Positions 33,571-45,519 are shown, counted from the stretch's first letter. The stretch is DNA of 64,000 nucleotides from Brachypterus glaber (GCA_958510825.1 OY294044.1:103392893-103456892); one strand, 5' to 3'. Translations and numbers: made by a program. Notes: generated by a model not told the origin, from the letters alone.

Positions 33571-34512
33571 TTTCGGTGAACTTACCGGACACAAAAAATA
33601 ACGCCAATCTTGTACTAATTTTTCACTGTAATGCCAAAACTAACAATTATAAATAATTCTGAATGCGGAAAATGTTGTTTTTTATCTAGAACTAATTTAT
33701 ATTTAAAAATAACTGTTTATTTTACAAAGAATGATGACAGATTACATGTTTCTAACTTCGTGCATGTATGTTTCTAACTTCGTGTATGTTTGTAAAAAAA
33801 TGCAGCGTTGTCAGATGTAAGTATTAGATATTAGCGGTGTGGGTATTACGGCCGAAGATCATACGGCCGAAAGCGAGGTTTGTAGTAGCAGCACTGATTT
33901 CAGTGGCTCTCTTACTATTCTCTGAAAATTAATAAATATAATAAAATAAATGTTGAAATTTTTATAATAAAAAATTGTTAAAATACTCACGAATTTCTGA
34001 TTAGTGTTTTTTTTAATGGGTGTGTTGGTTTACGTTAAAAATGGTTTGGTTTGGTAGTTTGCTGGTTTGGTTTTTTTTTTTTTAATAGGAGACGTTGGTT
34101 AACACGTTAACAATGGTTTGGTTTGGTAGTTTGCTGGTTTGGTGTTTTTTTTTTTAATGGTAGGCGTTGGTTTACGTTTGTGTTTTTTTTATAATAAAAT
34201 TATAGTTTTTGATTGCTTTTTGTACATTTTTAATATTAACCTCAGAAAAAAACGTTTTCAATATATGCACAATCTGACAACGCTGTTTATTTATCATATT
34301 AGCAGGGTCCTAAATTGAAGTAGAGAAGCAGAAGAAGAAGAGAAATGTACTTAAAAATGCACAAAATTCGGACTTTTTTAAATTAATTTCTCGCTAATTT
34401 GTGAGTAATCCGCAATTTTTTTTTGCAAAAATACTATTTAAGGCAAGTACTTTTTTTTGGTTTTAAAAAAAATTGAGAATTCGTGTGGCCGGTAAGTTCA
34501 CCGGCCCCAAAA
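33571..34512. mobile_element. TIR element, ends CGGTGAACTTACCGG
   Basis: The left end, TTTCGGTGAACTTACCGGAC, is mirrored by GGCCGGTAAGTTCACCGG near 34487-34504. A nested inverted pair, GCAGCGTTGTCAGAT (33802) and ATCTGACAACGCTG (34270), lies inside. No transposase is present. Confidence 0.6.
34010..34185. repeat. Tandem repeat of about 83 bp, TTTGGTTTGGTAG type
   Basis: Two full units and one partial unit each contain GGTTTGGTTTGGTAGTTTGC, a T tract and an RGGCGTTGGTT-like block. Confidence 0.85.
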
Positions 34513-34563
34513 TTTTTATTGTAAGTAGAATTTTCTCAACATTTTAATAAATTCTTCAATATA

Positions 34564-35295
34564 CAGGGTGATCCATAACTGGCATGCCAAAATTTAAGAG
34601 GTGATTCTAGATCCAAAAATATAAAAAAAGTTCCTATAAAGGTTGGCCCGGAAATGAGCCCTAAGGGATCTAGGGCCCTTTAAAATTGTAATAAAAATAA
34701 GGTTTTTAATTAATAACTCGGGTACCGTTTAAGCTAGAGCGGCGAGCTTTTGCATGTATACTAGTATTAATAAGGGCAATAAGTTTATGTTAATTTATTT
34801 TTTTAATTTATCCAGAGGCGTGCCCAGACGGACAAAATATATGAGGCTTAAAACATTTTTGCCCCAAACTTTTCTATGTGTATGTTTTTTGGATTTGTTG
34901 TAAAAAATATAGATTTCTAGAGTAAAAATACATATAAAATATCATATAGTGTAACACTGTAGGAGCAACCGTTATCAAAAAAAAATGCAATTAAGAGGAA
35001 GTAACATTTTGTGCCACCAAAAACGTTACTTTTTAAAAGGCTATTACTCCTTTAATATTAAATTTAGGTGTTTTGGTGTATAATACTTTTTTGCTCAGTT
35101 TTAAATGAAGAATCACCCTGCAGAATTAAAATTTTATTGGTGCTTTTTTTTGTTCCCCATTCAATACGTCATCTTCGAAGGGCCGTAGCTCCCTTAGGGC
35201 TCATTTCAGGACCAACCTTTATAGAAACTTTTTTTCATATTTTTGGATGTAGAATCACCTCTTAAATTTCGGTACGCGAGTTCTGGAACAGGCTG
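34564..35295. mobile_element. CAGGGTGATCC foldback element, TA-flanked (732 bp)
   Basis: TA at 34562-34563 and 35296-35297 bracket inverted arms that carry AAATTTAAGAGGTGATTCTA and GAGCCCTAAGGGA-type sequence. No frame is coding. Relatives lie at 38501, 54040 and 63731. Confidence 0.8.
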
Positions 35296-35299
35296 TATG

Positions 35300-35872
35300 T
35301 GTGTTTAATGGATCATTTTTTACTTTTAGTGAATAAATTATTTATTCGTTTGTTTTTAAAAATGGCGATTTGAAAGGCTAAGCATTTGTTTTTTCTCGGT
35401 TAATTAAGATCGAGCTAACATTTTACTTCATTATTTATATAAAAATATAAGAATAAATGTGTTAGTGAAAAAAATAATATATAACCCACGGTGGAGAAGA
35501 CTATTACAGCTTTGCACTCTTATATCCCTCGATGCTACGCACCGCGGCATATAATACCCTTGCCTATAAAAAATGTCTTATCTACCGCTGTATAATTACT
35601 ATTATTCTATACTTACATAGACATAATGTTCAGTATTCGCCTGCACCAAGCTCTTCACTACAGCCCAAACTGTTATAAACACCATGGGCAGACCTATAAA
35701 ATAAATTATCGGTCAAGTAACGGCCAAAAAGTAGGTCTGTAAGTGACTTACCCCATCCAATGCACACATAAACTCTCAACTTAAAATTCTCTCTGGTTAA
35801 GGTTTCCACTACTAGAATATATAGGTAGAGACCTAAAAAGAAAAAGATGTTAGGTATACCGTAAAAATAAAG
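35300..35872. other. No gene recognised
   Basis: AT-rich single-copy-looking sequence between two repeats. Confidence 0.4.
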
Positions 35873-36999
35873 CTATGGTCTGTTTTTTCAAGCAAGATAG
35901 TAAATAAAAAATCGCACAGTAAATATTTTTACAACAGGTTTGAATAGTATATGTTTGTGTATAGAATATAGTTATGTTTTATAAAATAAACTACGCAGTA
36001 TTCGCACATCCAATATTCGAATTTGTTTTGAAAAGATTCACTGTGCGATTTTTTAATTTACTATTTTGCTTGATGAAACAGACCATAGTCAAATTAATTC
36101 TACACCTATGGTCTGTTTCATCAAGCAAGATAGTAAATAAAAAATCGCACAGTAAATATTTTTACAACAGGTTTGAATAGTATATGTTTGTGCATAGAAT
36201 ATAGTTATGTTTTATAAAATAAACTACGCAGTATTCGCACATCCAATATTCGAATTTGTTTTGAAAAGATTCACTGTGCGATTTTTTAATTTACTATTTT
36301 GCTTGATGAAACAGACCATAGTCAAATTAATTCTACACCTATGGTCTGTTTCATCAAGCAAGATAGTAAATAAAAAATCGCACAGTAAATATTTTTACAA
36401 CAGGTTTGAATAGTATATGTTTGTGCATAGAATATAGTTATGTTTTATAAAATAAACTACGCAGTATATTCGCACATCCAATATTCGAATCTGTTTTGAA
36501 AACATTCACTGTGCGATTTTTTAATTTACTATTTTGCTTGATGAAACAGACCATAGTCAAATTAATTCTACACCTATGGTCTGTTTCATCAAGCAAGATA
36601 GTAAATAAAAAATCGCACAGTAAATATTTTTACAACAGGTTTGAATAGTATATGTTTGTGCATAGAATATAGTTATGTTTTATAAAATAAACTACGCAGT
36701 ATTCGCACATCCAATATTCGAATCTGTTTTGAAAACATTCACTGTGCGATTTTTTAATTTACTATCTTGCTTGATGAAACAGACCATAGTCAAATTAATG
36801 CTACACCTATGGTCTGTTTTTTCAAGCAAGATAGTAAATTAAAAATCGCACAGTAAATATTTTTAGCACAGGTTTGAATACTATATGTTTGTGTATAGAA
36901 TATAGCTATGTTTTATAAAATAAACTACGCAGTATTCGCACATCCAATATTCGAATCTGTTTTGAAAACATTCACTGTGCGATTTTTAATTTACTATCT
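35873..36999. repeat. Satellite-like array of five tandem MITE units
   Basis: Units start CTATGGTCTG at 35873, 36106, 36339, 36574 and 36807 (period 233, 233, 235, 233). Each is a 216-bp element with inverted ends (CTATGGTCTGTTTCATCAAG and inverse) plus a constant 17-bp spacer, TCAAATTAATTCTACAC. The fifth unit lacks its right end. A lone dispersed copy at 47850-48062 proves the unit can exist as a MITE. The short frames found in it are repeat artefacts. Confidence 0.95.
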
Positions 37000-37388
37000 C
37001 AATTGCCGAATTATAAGGGAAATTTTTATAAAGGTCACTAAATCGAAACATTTTATTTGTTACACACAACAATATTGACTATACATATTAACTATACATA
37101 TATATCGGTGTTTTTCAAAGAAAAAACTGACATTCGATTTTTATCTTTTAAGAATACGAAAGTTTTTAATTTTTATTTATCGATAAAATTTTTCCCACCT
37201 TACTCGTTTAAATGGAATCATTAAAAAAAAATAAGATAAAAAGAAATAAAAATGTAAATATTTAAAACCTCGCGTCAACGCTAGAATCGACACGGCGCCT
37301 ATGGGAGTACTGAAAATTCGCCGAGTACTGTTTATAAACACGGTAGATAATTATGGTGTAAACGTGGTCAGTCTTCAGTTTTGGCTCT

Positions 37389-37592
37389 ATGCAAGTTTTT
37401 AGCAAAATTAAATTAAATAATCAACAATCTAATTTTCGGGAATTTGATTGGTCAATAGGGCAGCCTTTTATCAGAGGGGCCAAACTTTTTAATATGCTTC
37501 CCAAAGAAATAAAAAATTTGAAAAACTTGCGCTTATTTAGGAAAAATATTGTACAATATCTTTTTGGAAAATGCTACTATAATATAGTTTGA
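37389..37592 (+). pseudogene. LINE-type polymerase C-terminal fragment (67 aa)
   Basis: The frame runs from an ATG to a TGA and contains FIRGAKLFNMLPKEIK, then NLKNLRLFRKNIVQYLF. This is the xLFNxLPxxIKxxxNLxxFRxxLxxYL pattern seen at the very C-terminus of insect non-LTR retrotransposon ORF2 proteins. No catalytic RT motif is present. The start codon is probably incidental, because an in-frame stop lies only 30 bases upstream. It sits between the long inverted arms of the surrounding element, either because a LINE end inserted there or because the element captured it. I see no poly-A or microsatellite tail directly after it, which favours capture or an old insertion. The conserved 75-bp block starts 71 bases downstream. 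Confidence 0.5.
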
Positions 37593-37662
37593 CGCACGGA
37601 TCTGCGCCTACGGGAAATATGCTTGGAATGGCCCGATGTAGGCATGCACGCCTTATAATGCT

Positions 37663-37736
37663 CTTGACGGAAAGAAGACAGCGTGAATGATTCCTCCCCC
37701 TTACGTCGGAGACTTTCCTTCATGCGGAGAATTATA
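37663..37736. repeat. 75-bp conserved block, copy 1
   Basis: CTTGACGGAAAGAAG ... ATTCCTCCCCCTT ... CGTCGGAGACTTTC, shared with 63099-63173 at about 88% by eye. It is inside a different TIR element in each case. Confidence 0.75.
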
Positions 37737-38127
37737 TTAATGATTTTAAATGGGCGACACCATCTGGGAAGTACTAAAATGTTTACTATTATTCATTTTT
37801 TAATCAATTTATTATCATTTCCAGTACTTGCATAGGCGCCTCGTCGCGTTGAGGCGAGGTTTTAAATATTTACATTTTTATTTCTTTTTATCTTGATTTT
37901 TTTTAATGATTCCATTTAAACGAGTAAGGTGGGAAAAAAGTTATCGACAGATAAAAATTAAAAACTTTCGTATTCTTAAAAGATAAAAATCAAATGTCGT
38001 TTTTTTCTTTGAAAACACCGATATATAGTATGTATAGTTAATATGTATAGTTAATATTGTTGTGGGTAACACATTAGTCGTGAAATGTTTCGATTTCTAA
38101 AAATTTCCCTCATAATTCGGCAAAATT

Positions 38128-38498
38128 ATTCCGTAAGCCTATGTTTCTGTGTTTATTTTTAAACGTTGATGAGTCATAACTGAGTTAACTACTGTTTATT
38201 ATGTTAACTGTTATACTTTATCAGGGGTAATGTAATTATAAATGGTCCCTTATCCTCGGCTTGCTTTAATTATTCGATTTTAAAAACTGTCGCCTGAACT
38301 ATAACTCAATAATTGCATTCAATTAGACTTATTGATTTTTAATTTCTCGTATATTCCGTACAATTTCAAAAAAAAAAAAAATGTTTACCAAGTCATTTTT
38401 TAATATTTTACAAGTGTGTTGACTAAAATAGAAAAATTACGTAATAAGTACACTTAAAAATAAATGTTAATAGTACACATCTCACATATATAAATACA
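38128..38498. other. No gene recognised
   Basis: Plain AT-rich DNA. Confidence 0.4.
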
Positions 38499-38500
38499 TA

Positions 38501-39678
38501 CAGGGTGTATTTGAAATAGCGTAGGAAATTTTAACAGGTGATTCTACATGATAATATATGACAAAAAGTTCCTATAAACATATGTCTAAAAATGCGTCAT
38601 AAGGGAGCTACGCCCCTTTGAAATTGGCTAAAAAAATCGGTTTTTATTTAATAACTCAGGAACCCTTTGAGATATATTAACGAGGTTTTGCACGTGAATT
38701 AATCCTAATAAGGCCCATCTTTGTATGTCATTTTCACGTACTTATTTAAACCAGGGGTGTGCGAAACGGGTGGGGGGGCCTTATCAGTTTTTTGTCCCAA
38801 ACTTTTTTCTGTGTAACTTTTTTGCAATTTTATTTTTGAAATATGATTCCTCAGGCCAAAAAACATAAAAAAGGTACTCTTGTTGTAATACTGTAGGATT
38901 AACCGTTTTCGAGAAAAGTTCAATTGAAGGTGAAATTTCACAGTTCGAGGACGAAAAATTAAGTACTAAAATGTCGAAAACCAAAATTTTAATGATGCAA
39001 TGTTATTCTACATCAAAAACTAAGAAAAAAAGTTTCCATACATGTAGGTCGAAAAAACGCTTTTAAAGCTACCATACCCTTTAAAAATGGTGCATATTTA
39101 GGAGACCATAGCTCCATTAGGATTGATTTTTGGAAGTACCTGTATATGAGGTTTTTTTCTTAGTTTTTAATGTACATTCGTCCTGCAACATTAAAATTTT
39201 GGTTTTCAACATTTTAGTATTTAATTTTTCGTCCTCGAACCGTGGAATTTCACCTTCAAATGAATTTTTCTCGAAAACGGTTAATCCTACAGTATTACAA
39301 CTAGAGTACCTTTTTTATGTATTTTGACCTGAGGAATCATATATTAAAATTAAAATTGCAAAAAAGTTACACAGAAAAAAGTTTGGGACAAAAAACTGAT
39401 AAGCCCCCCCCGTTTCGCACACCCCTGGTTGAAATAAGTACATGAAAATAACACATAAAAACGGGCCTTGGTAGGATTAGTTGACGTGCAAAACCTCGTT
39501 GATATATCTCAAAGGGTTCCTGAGTTATTAAATAAAAACCGATTTTTTTAGCCATTTTCAAAGGGGCGTAGCTCCCTTATGACGCATTTTTAGACATATG
39601 TTTATAGGAACTTTTTGTCATATTTTATCATGTAGAATCACCTGTTAAAATTTCCTACCCTATTTCAAATACACCGTG
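38501..39678. mobile_element. CAGGGTGTATT foldback element, TA-flanked (1178 bp)
   Basis: TA precedes CAGGGTGTATTTGAAATAG and follows its inverse (39658-39678). The arms are near-complete palindromes of over 500 bp (AACAGGTGATTCTACATGAT, CATAAGGGAGCTACGCCCCT, GCGAAACGGG near the centre). No transposase is present. It is distantly related to the 34564 element through the GGGAGCTACG core. The open frames are strand shadows of the arms. Confidence 0.85.
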
Positions 39679-39680
39679 TA

Positions 39681-40066
39681 TATACACGAAACTTTATCAA
39701 ATAAAATTAATAGATGTACTTACTTAAAGCGTAAAAGGCATATTAGTCATAGACTTTTTGAATGGTAACATAAAGTCAAATATAGACCAGATAAGAACAG
39801 AAAGAAAAATATAAACAAACATTTTAAAAACGCCACTCACTACGGTAAAATCAATTTTTACTAACACAGTACTCTCCTGCTACAGATTAGTTCAAACATA
39901 CACTGTTAAAAATAAATAAATGCAGCGGTAAAGTACATTAAAATAAAATATACTGTAAATATATTGCATCACCTTTTAGCATAAAGTTATGTAGAGACGA
40001 TGTGTTACAACTTTAAATATTTTTAAATAAGGACAAAAAAACAGAATAACACGCAGATAATATACA
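39681..40066. other. No gene recognised
   Basis: AT-rich spacer between palindromic elements. Confidence 0.4.
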
Positions 40067-40913
40067 CAGTGCGTGCATTAAGTCTGGAATCACCCGAATA
40101 ACTTTTTAGTTACAAGTAAAATACAAAAATCCTCAGACAGGTCGATTTATATTTTTAATTCTGCAAATTTTGGTCTAAAAAAAGTTATCGAAATTGGCAC
40201 CCCCTTGCACCCTCCCCCCCAACTTTTTTTTTCAAATAGCAACCTACCCCTTGTGATACATCATTGGAAAGGTAATTTAATAAGCTTTCCAACAGTGTAT
40301 GATAAAGCCTAATTTGTTAAAGGGTCTATAAAAAAACGCATGTTTTATTTAAACATTGTTTGTGTGAAATATTACGCATAATATGGTAATTGTTGCCCTA
40401 TTTCCTACTTGGCACCTTCCTGAGTATCTAAATAAGGTTGTTTTAAACTTATTGTAATATTTTATACCCTGTTGAAAAATGCAATTTTTTTTCTTTTTAT
40501 TGACCAATTTTATGTTTACTATTTAATCGATTTTAATCCCGTTTTTTTACTGTCCACTGTCAAAGAGCTGAAGGACATCAATTTGAACATTTATAGTGAA
40601 CTAAAGTTATACTTTACATGTCTATAATAAATTAAATTGTGCATTTTATCATTAGCCCTTTACCAAATTAGGCTTTATTATACACCGTTGGAAAGCTTAT
40701 TAAATTACCTTTCCAACAAAGTGTCACAAGGGGTAGGTTGCTATTTGAGAAAAAAAGTTGGGGGGTGAGGGTACAAGGGGGTGCAAATTTTAATAACTTT
40801 TATTACACCATAATTTGCAAAATAAAAAATAAAAATCGACCTATCCGAGGGTTTTTGTGTTTTACTTGTAACTAAAAAGTTAATCGGGTGATTCCAGACT
40901 TAATGCACGCACT
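40067..40913 (+). mobile_element. CAGTGCGTGCATT palindromic element, copy A
   Basis: The ends CAGTGCGTGCATTAAGTCTG and its inverse carry long diverged arms including TCGGGTGATTCCAGACTTAA. The TA/CAGTG style suggests Tc1/mariner. No frame is present. Copy B is in opposite orientation at 41862. Confidence 0.85.
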
Positions 40914-41119
40914 ATATAAAATAGAATAACAAATATTATTTATTTAAAATAATATGAGTAATATGAATAAAATAATACAAATAAGTATATAAAAAAGAAT
41001 AATAAAGGACCAAAATTATTTTTGAAATAATCTAGTATATTAAAATAAGAGTTACTTAAATTTTCAATATCAGTGCGTTTGTTGGTACTTTTTTCATTAT
41101 TTTTTATTTAGATTATTTA

Positions 41120-41254
41120 GGGCCACTTGCACCAATGATGGTTTAACTTTAAACTTGGATTAAATTGACGGCTGACCAATCAGAACGCAGCATTTTTAAC
41201 TTAAACTCGGTTTAGCTGAGATAATCCCAGACAAAAAGTTGGTGCAAGTCGCCC
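41120..41254. mobile_element. 135-bp MITE, GGGCCACTTGCACCAA ends
   Basis: The termini GGGCCACTTGCACCAA and TTGGTGCAAGTCGCCC are nearly perfect inverses. They are flanked by TTA at 41117-41119 and 41255-41257. GGG termini with a 3-bp TTA duplication fit PIF/Harbinger. Confidence 0.85.
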
Positions 41255-41861
41255 TTAGCACAAAGTGTGAGACAAGTATGGAAAATAATCACATGAGTAT
41301 GAAAGTAAAATGCTTAGGAAATAATGTGAGTTAGGTACGTTATTATCCCAATTTGTGCTTAATATCACTTAAAAATATATAGTTTCGTATTTTTCTCTAC
41401 CAATATTTTACAACCCACTATGGTCCGGGCGATACCCAAAAATTGCATTGAATTTATGCTACAGGTATAAAAATTGGTGTAGGGAGGTATTTTAGAATGC
41501 TAAAACCGAATATGGAATTAAAAGTTAAAAATTCAAAATGGCGGGTCCAATATGGCCTGTATAATAGTTAAATTTATAAATAAATTTTACATTAAATTGG
41601 TAATGTACTTTTTTGGGTTGCTTAAATTTAATTTGACAATATTCCTAAATATAAAAACCATATTATTTTTTTTCCGCTATTTTTCCTAATTTGCCCAAAC
41701 TATTTAATATGAGTTAGATATTAAGTCTCGAACATTTTCTAATCTAAATTTGTAACTATAAAGTTATGCCCTGCAGAAAATTCCAAATAAAACCGTATCA
41801 GAACCATTAAACTTAAAATTGGTTGCATAAAATTTCACCGGATTTTATTACTTTTGATATA

Positions 41862-42713
41862 CAGTGCGTGCATTAAGTCTGGAATCACCCGATTAACTTT
41901 TTAGTTACAAGTAAAACACAAAAACCCTCGGATAGGTCGATTTTTATTTTTAATTTTGCAAATTATGGTGTAATAAAAGTTATTAAAATTTGCACCCCCT
42001 TGCACCCTCACCCCCCAACTTTTTTTTTTCAAATAGCAACCTACCCTTTGTGACACTTCGTTGGAAAGGTAATTTAATAAGCTTTCCAACGGTGTATAAT
42101 AAAGCCTAATTTGGTAAAGGGCTAATGATAAAATGCACAATTTAGTTTATTATAAAGACATGTAAAGTATAACTTTAGTTCACTATAAATGTTCAAATTG
42201 ATGTCCTTCAGCTCTTTGACAGGGGACAGTAAAAAAACGGGATTAAAATCGATTAAATAGTAAACATAAAATTGGTCAATAAAAAGAAAAAAAATTGCAT
42301 TTTTCAACAGGGTATAAAATATTACAATAAGTTTAAAACAACCTTATTTAGATTCTCAGGAAGGTGCCAAGTAGGAAATAGGGCAACAATTTCCATATTA
42401 TGCGTAATATTTCACACAAACAATGTTTAAATAAAACATGCGTTTTTTCATAGACCCTTTAACAAATTAGGTTTTATCATACACTGTTGGAAAGCTTATT
42501 AAATTACCTTTCCAATGATGTATCACAAGGGGTAGGTTGCTATTTGAAAAAAAAAGTTGGGGGGTGAGGGTGCAAGGGGGTGCCAATTTTGATAACTTTT
42601 TTTAGACCGAAATTTGCAGAATTAAAAATATAAATCGACCTGTCTGAGGATTTTTGTATTTTACTTGTAACTAAAAAGTTATTCGGGTGATTCCAGACTT
42701 AATGCACGCACTG
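41862..42713 (-). mobile_element. CAGTGCGTGCATT palindromic element, copy B (inverted relative to A)
   Basis: Flanked by TA at 41860-41861 and 42714-42715. Its right arm, reversed, matches the left arm of copy A (CAGACAGGTCGATTTATA, TTGGCACCCCC). There is no coding capacity. Confidence 0.85.
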
Positions 42714-42954
42714 TATTTATCTGAAAATAATTTTACTATGCGCATAAAATAAACCGCGGGCTTTACTTTTTATTTAACAAAATGTTGCAAAATCGAGAAG
42801 AAATTATTTTTTTTTCTCCTTTTCGTTCATATATCTCTGGAACTATTCATTACAGACAAATATTAAGAAGAAAAAAAAGTTTTATAACTGAATTTTATAC
42901 ATGATAATATTGGTTGCAAATCGAAAAAATAATAATTATTATTGCAAAAATAGT

Positions 42955-43593
42955 AAAAGTCACGAAAAAGGGGTAAAAAAGCTAGAGACTTGAAATTTGA
43001 CATACGGGTATGTTACCAAAAGTTCTAGCTGGGATTGTTTTTGGTAAACATTGGGGTGCGGAAAGGGGGGGCGGGCAAATGGGGAAAAATACATTTTTTT
43101 TAGAAAAATTCGAAAATTGCTATATAGGGGTTTTTGAAGTTGCTGAAATTGAATCTGATAATAAATTTTTTCTAACTCCATCCATGAGGGGGTAAATATT
43201 TTTAAAGATTTTCAATCTTTTCGTCAAAATTGGTATATAGGGGTTTTTGGGATTGGCGAATATGAATCTGATAATAATTTTTCCTAATTTCACCCCCTGA
43301 GGGGTGGGGGTATTTTGCGTGAAAACTGATATATTGAGGTTTTTGAGGTCGCTAAAACTGAATCTTTTAATAAAATTTTTCTAATTTCACCTCCTGAGGG
43401 GTGGGGGGTAGTATTTGTGAAAATTAGTGTATTGGGGTTTTTAAGGTTGCTAAAAGAGAATCTGATAAAAAAAGTTCTAACTCCACCCCCTAAGAGAAGG
43501 GGGGTAGTTTTCGTGAAAACTGTTATATTTTTAAGGTTTCTAAAAGTAAATCTAATAAGGTGTAAAATGGGAAAGCTCTTTTACTGGGCAGTG
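42955..43593 (-). mobile_element. CACTGCCCAG minisatellite element, reverse copy
   Basis: Read in reverse it starts at 43593 with TA-CACTGCCCAGTAAAA, has about five units with AAACCTCAAAAACCCCTATA, and ends with GTAACATACCCGTATGTC near 43015-42998. This is the same order as 668-1190. No gene. Confidence 0.7.
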
Positions 43594-43862
43594 TATTTTT
43601 TAAAAGTTTCCAGTTCCCAGTTGATATTTGTTTTAGTAACAATCGCGGTGGGGCAAGGGGGAAATGGGAATACCATGGCCAGCTAGACAAACGAGAAAGC
43701 CTTTTTATCATCCCAGTTTATTTTAATTAACTTCATGTGCGCAATAAAAGAGTATTAACGGAGAAGATTTATATTACCGTGTTATGCATATTAACTGAAA
43801 AGTGGTATTTACGAAGCTAAGTTATAATACCTTTAACTAAAACATAAATAGAAAATATTATA

Positions 43863-44278
43863 CACTGCCCAGTAAAATCGCTTTTCCATTTTTTACCTCC
43901 TGTCGTTAAATGATTTTATCAGATTCATTTTCAGCAACCTCAAAAACCCAAATATACAAATTTTCACTAAAACTACCCTTCAGCTACCTCAAAAACCCCT
44001 ATATACTAATTTTACTAACTACTCCCCATCCCTCAGGGGGTGGAGTTGGATTTTTTTATTATCAGATTTACTTTCAGCACCCTAAAAACCCCTATATACC
44101 AGTTTTCACGAAAAATACCCCCCACTCCTTAGGGGATGGAATTGGAAAAATTTTATTATCAAATTCAGTTTCGTCGTCCCCAAAAGCCCCTATATACCAA
44201 TTTTGACCATCACCATGAGGGTGGAGTTGAAATTTTTTTATTATCATATTCATTTTCAGGAACCTCAAAATCCCCTAT
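43863..44278 (+). mobile_element. CACTGCCCAG minisatellite element, forward copy
   Basis: TA-CACTGCCCAGTAAAATCG is followed by about four diverged 75-100 bp units. It is broken at 44279 by the GGGAACG MITE and does not resume with its unique tail. Confidence 0.7.
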
Positions 44279-44395
44279 GGGAACGTTCAAGTATTACGTA
44301 ACGCAAATTGTGCCAAAATTCATACACTTCATACACCGGTTCTCGCATTATTTAGGGTTGTAGAAATTTCATATTTTGGATACCCCCTCTCTCTC
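44279..44395 (+). mobile_element. GGGAACGTTC MITE, left half only
   Basis: It matches the left ~110 bases of the 22923 copy (TTCATACACTTCATAC), then changes to CTCTCTCTATAATC. The right arm is missing. Confidence 0.7.
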
Positions 44396-44499
44396 TATAA
44401 TCTATAATAACGGGGTGGAGCAAAAATTTCCCAACTTCTGATTGAGAAATTTACCAACTTAAAATAAAATTACTCTCAAAAAAATGATGATGACTAAAA

Positions 44500-44845
44500 A
44501 AAAGGTCCTAACCCTCAAAAAAAAAGCTTGGCACCCCTACAAAAAAAAGCTTTGTCCCTGACGGTTTCTCCAAAACTTGGCGCCCCTACCAAAAGACCAA
44601 AAGTAAAAAAACACCCTCAAAAAAAATTGGCGCTCCTACAAAAAAAAAAGCTTTGTCCCTGAGGGTTTCTCAGAAAATTGGCGCCCCTACCAAAAAAAAA
44701 ATCCTTAAAACTCAATGTCCCTTATATTACTCCAATTTTACCAACTTTCTACCAATTTACCGAAAATTACCACTAAATTTACGAAATTTGCCACTAATTT
44801 TCCCAACTGGACAGTGGATTTTTCCAACTCGAGAATGATTGGGGG
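44500..44845 (-). repeat. Minisatellite, GGCGCCAA type, reverse orientation
   Basis: Units with TTGGCGCCCCTAC and AAAGCTTTGTCCCTGA are repeated about three times. They are the reverse complement of the array at 58830-59530. Confidence 0.75.
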
Positions 44846-44852
44846 GGGGAGG

Positions 44853-45050
44853 TGTCATTGCATTCTTATGTACTATGCTTGTTATGCGAGGCGAGTCTTT
44901 GGATAGGCCCTTTCCATGAAAACAGTACTGACATCTGTTAAATGTTTGATACACTACGATTTATGCATAATTATGCTATTTATGCGCTCTTTGGTGTAAA
45001 ACGGGCCGCGTCGCTTACTATCTTGCATAACTGGACGGAGTATAAATACC
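44853..45050 (-). mobile_element. GGCCTATCC/CGTCCAGTTATGC compound repeat, reverse copy
   Basis: It carries GCGAGTCTTTGGATAGGCCC, then CATAATTATGCTATTTATGC and CTTGCATAACTGGACGGAGT, mirroring 5345-5540. Confidence 0.75.
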
Positions 45051-45515
45051 ACTCTGTAGGGTAATTGAAACTTATTTCTTAAGATGTAATAAATGATTTT
45101 TGTTTATATACATTTTCTATATAATAATTATGTATTAAGTCTTAATAAATAAGTTTCAGTTACACTACAGAGTGCTTTGTAATTTACGCGCTGTGACGTC
45201 ATAGTCGCATTCTCAGATTGAAACGAGAATAACAGATATCGTATACCTCGGGAACCACTAAACCGATTTTTAAAAAAAAGAAAAACAGTTGAAACCGGGA
45301 TCAAAAGAACTTTCAAATGAGGTGTCACTTGATATGATAATTCATGGTCTATTTCCAATTTTAGGCCTTATTTTAATTTTTAATAAATTTTTGTCACCCA
45401 TTAAACGGGATTTGTTTGAGATAAAATTTGATAGGGGTTTATTGGGTTCCCGAAATTCAGCGATTACAAAAATGGCTGGCACCCTAATACATATTCGTGA
45501 CAAAGCAAACAAATT
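45051..45515. other. No gene recognised
   Basis: A 76-codon frame (45289-45519) has no recognisable domain and is probably chance. Confidence 0.4.
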
Positions 45516-45519
45516 TTAA

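Larger units (their letters stand above)
37001..38127. mobile_element. 1.13-kb element with ~300-bp terminal inverted repeats
   Basis: The left arm 37001-37300 (GCCGAATTATAAGGGAAATT, then AACAATATTGACTATAC, CCTTACTCGTTTAAATGG) is mirrored by about 37820-38127. The junction truncates the fifth MITE unit. Between the arms lies a small RT-like frame (37389-37592) and a 75-bp block also seen at 63099-63173. Confidence 0.8.

Noticed and set aside
35974..36413. Two identical 68-codon frames
   Set aside because: They are the same stretch of two tandem MITE units, not duplicated genes.
35873..36999. CRISPR-like array
   Set aside because: Units are 216 bp with inverted ends and identical spacers in eukaryotic DNA.
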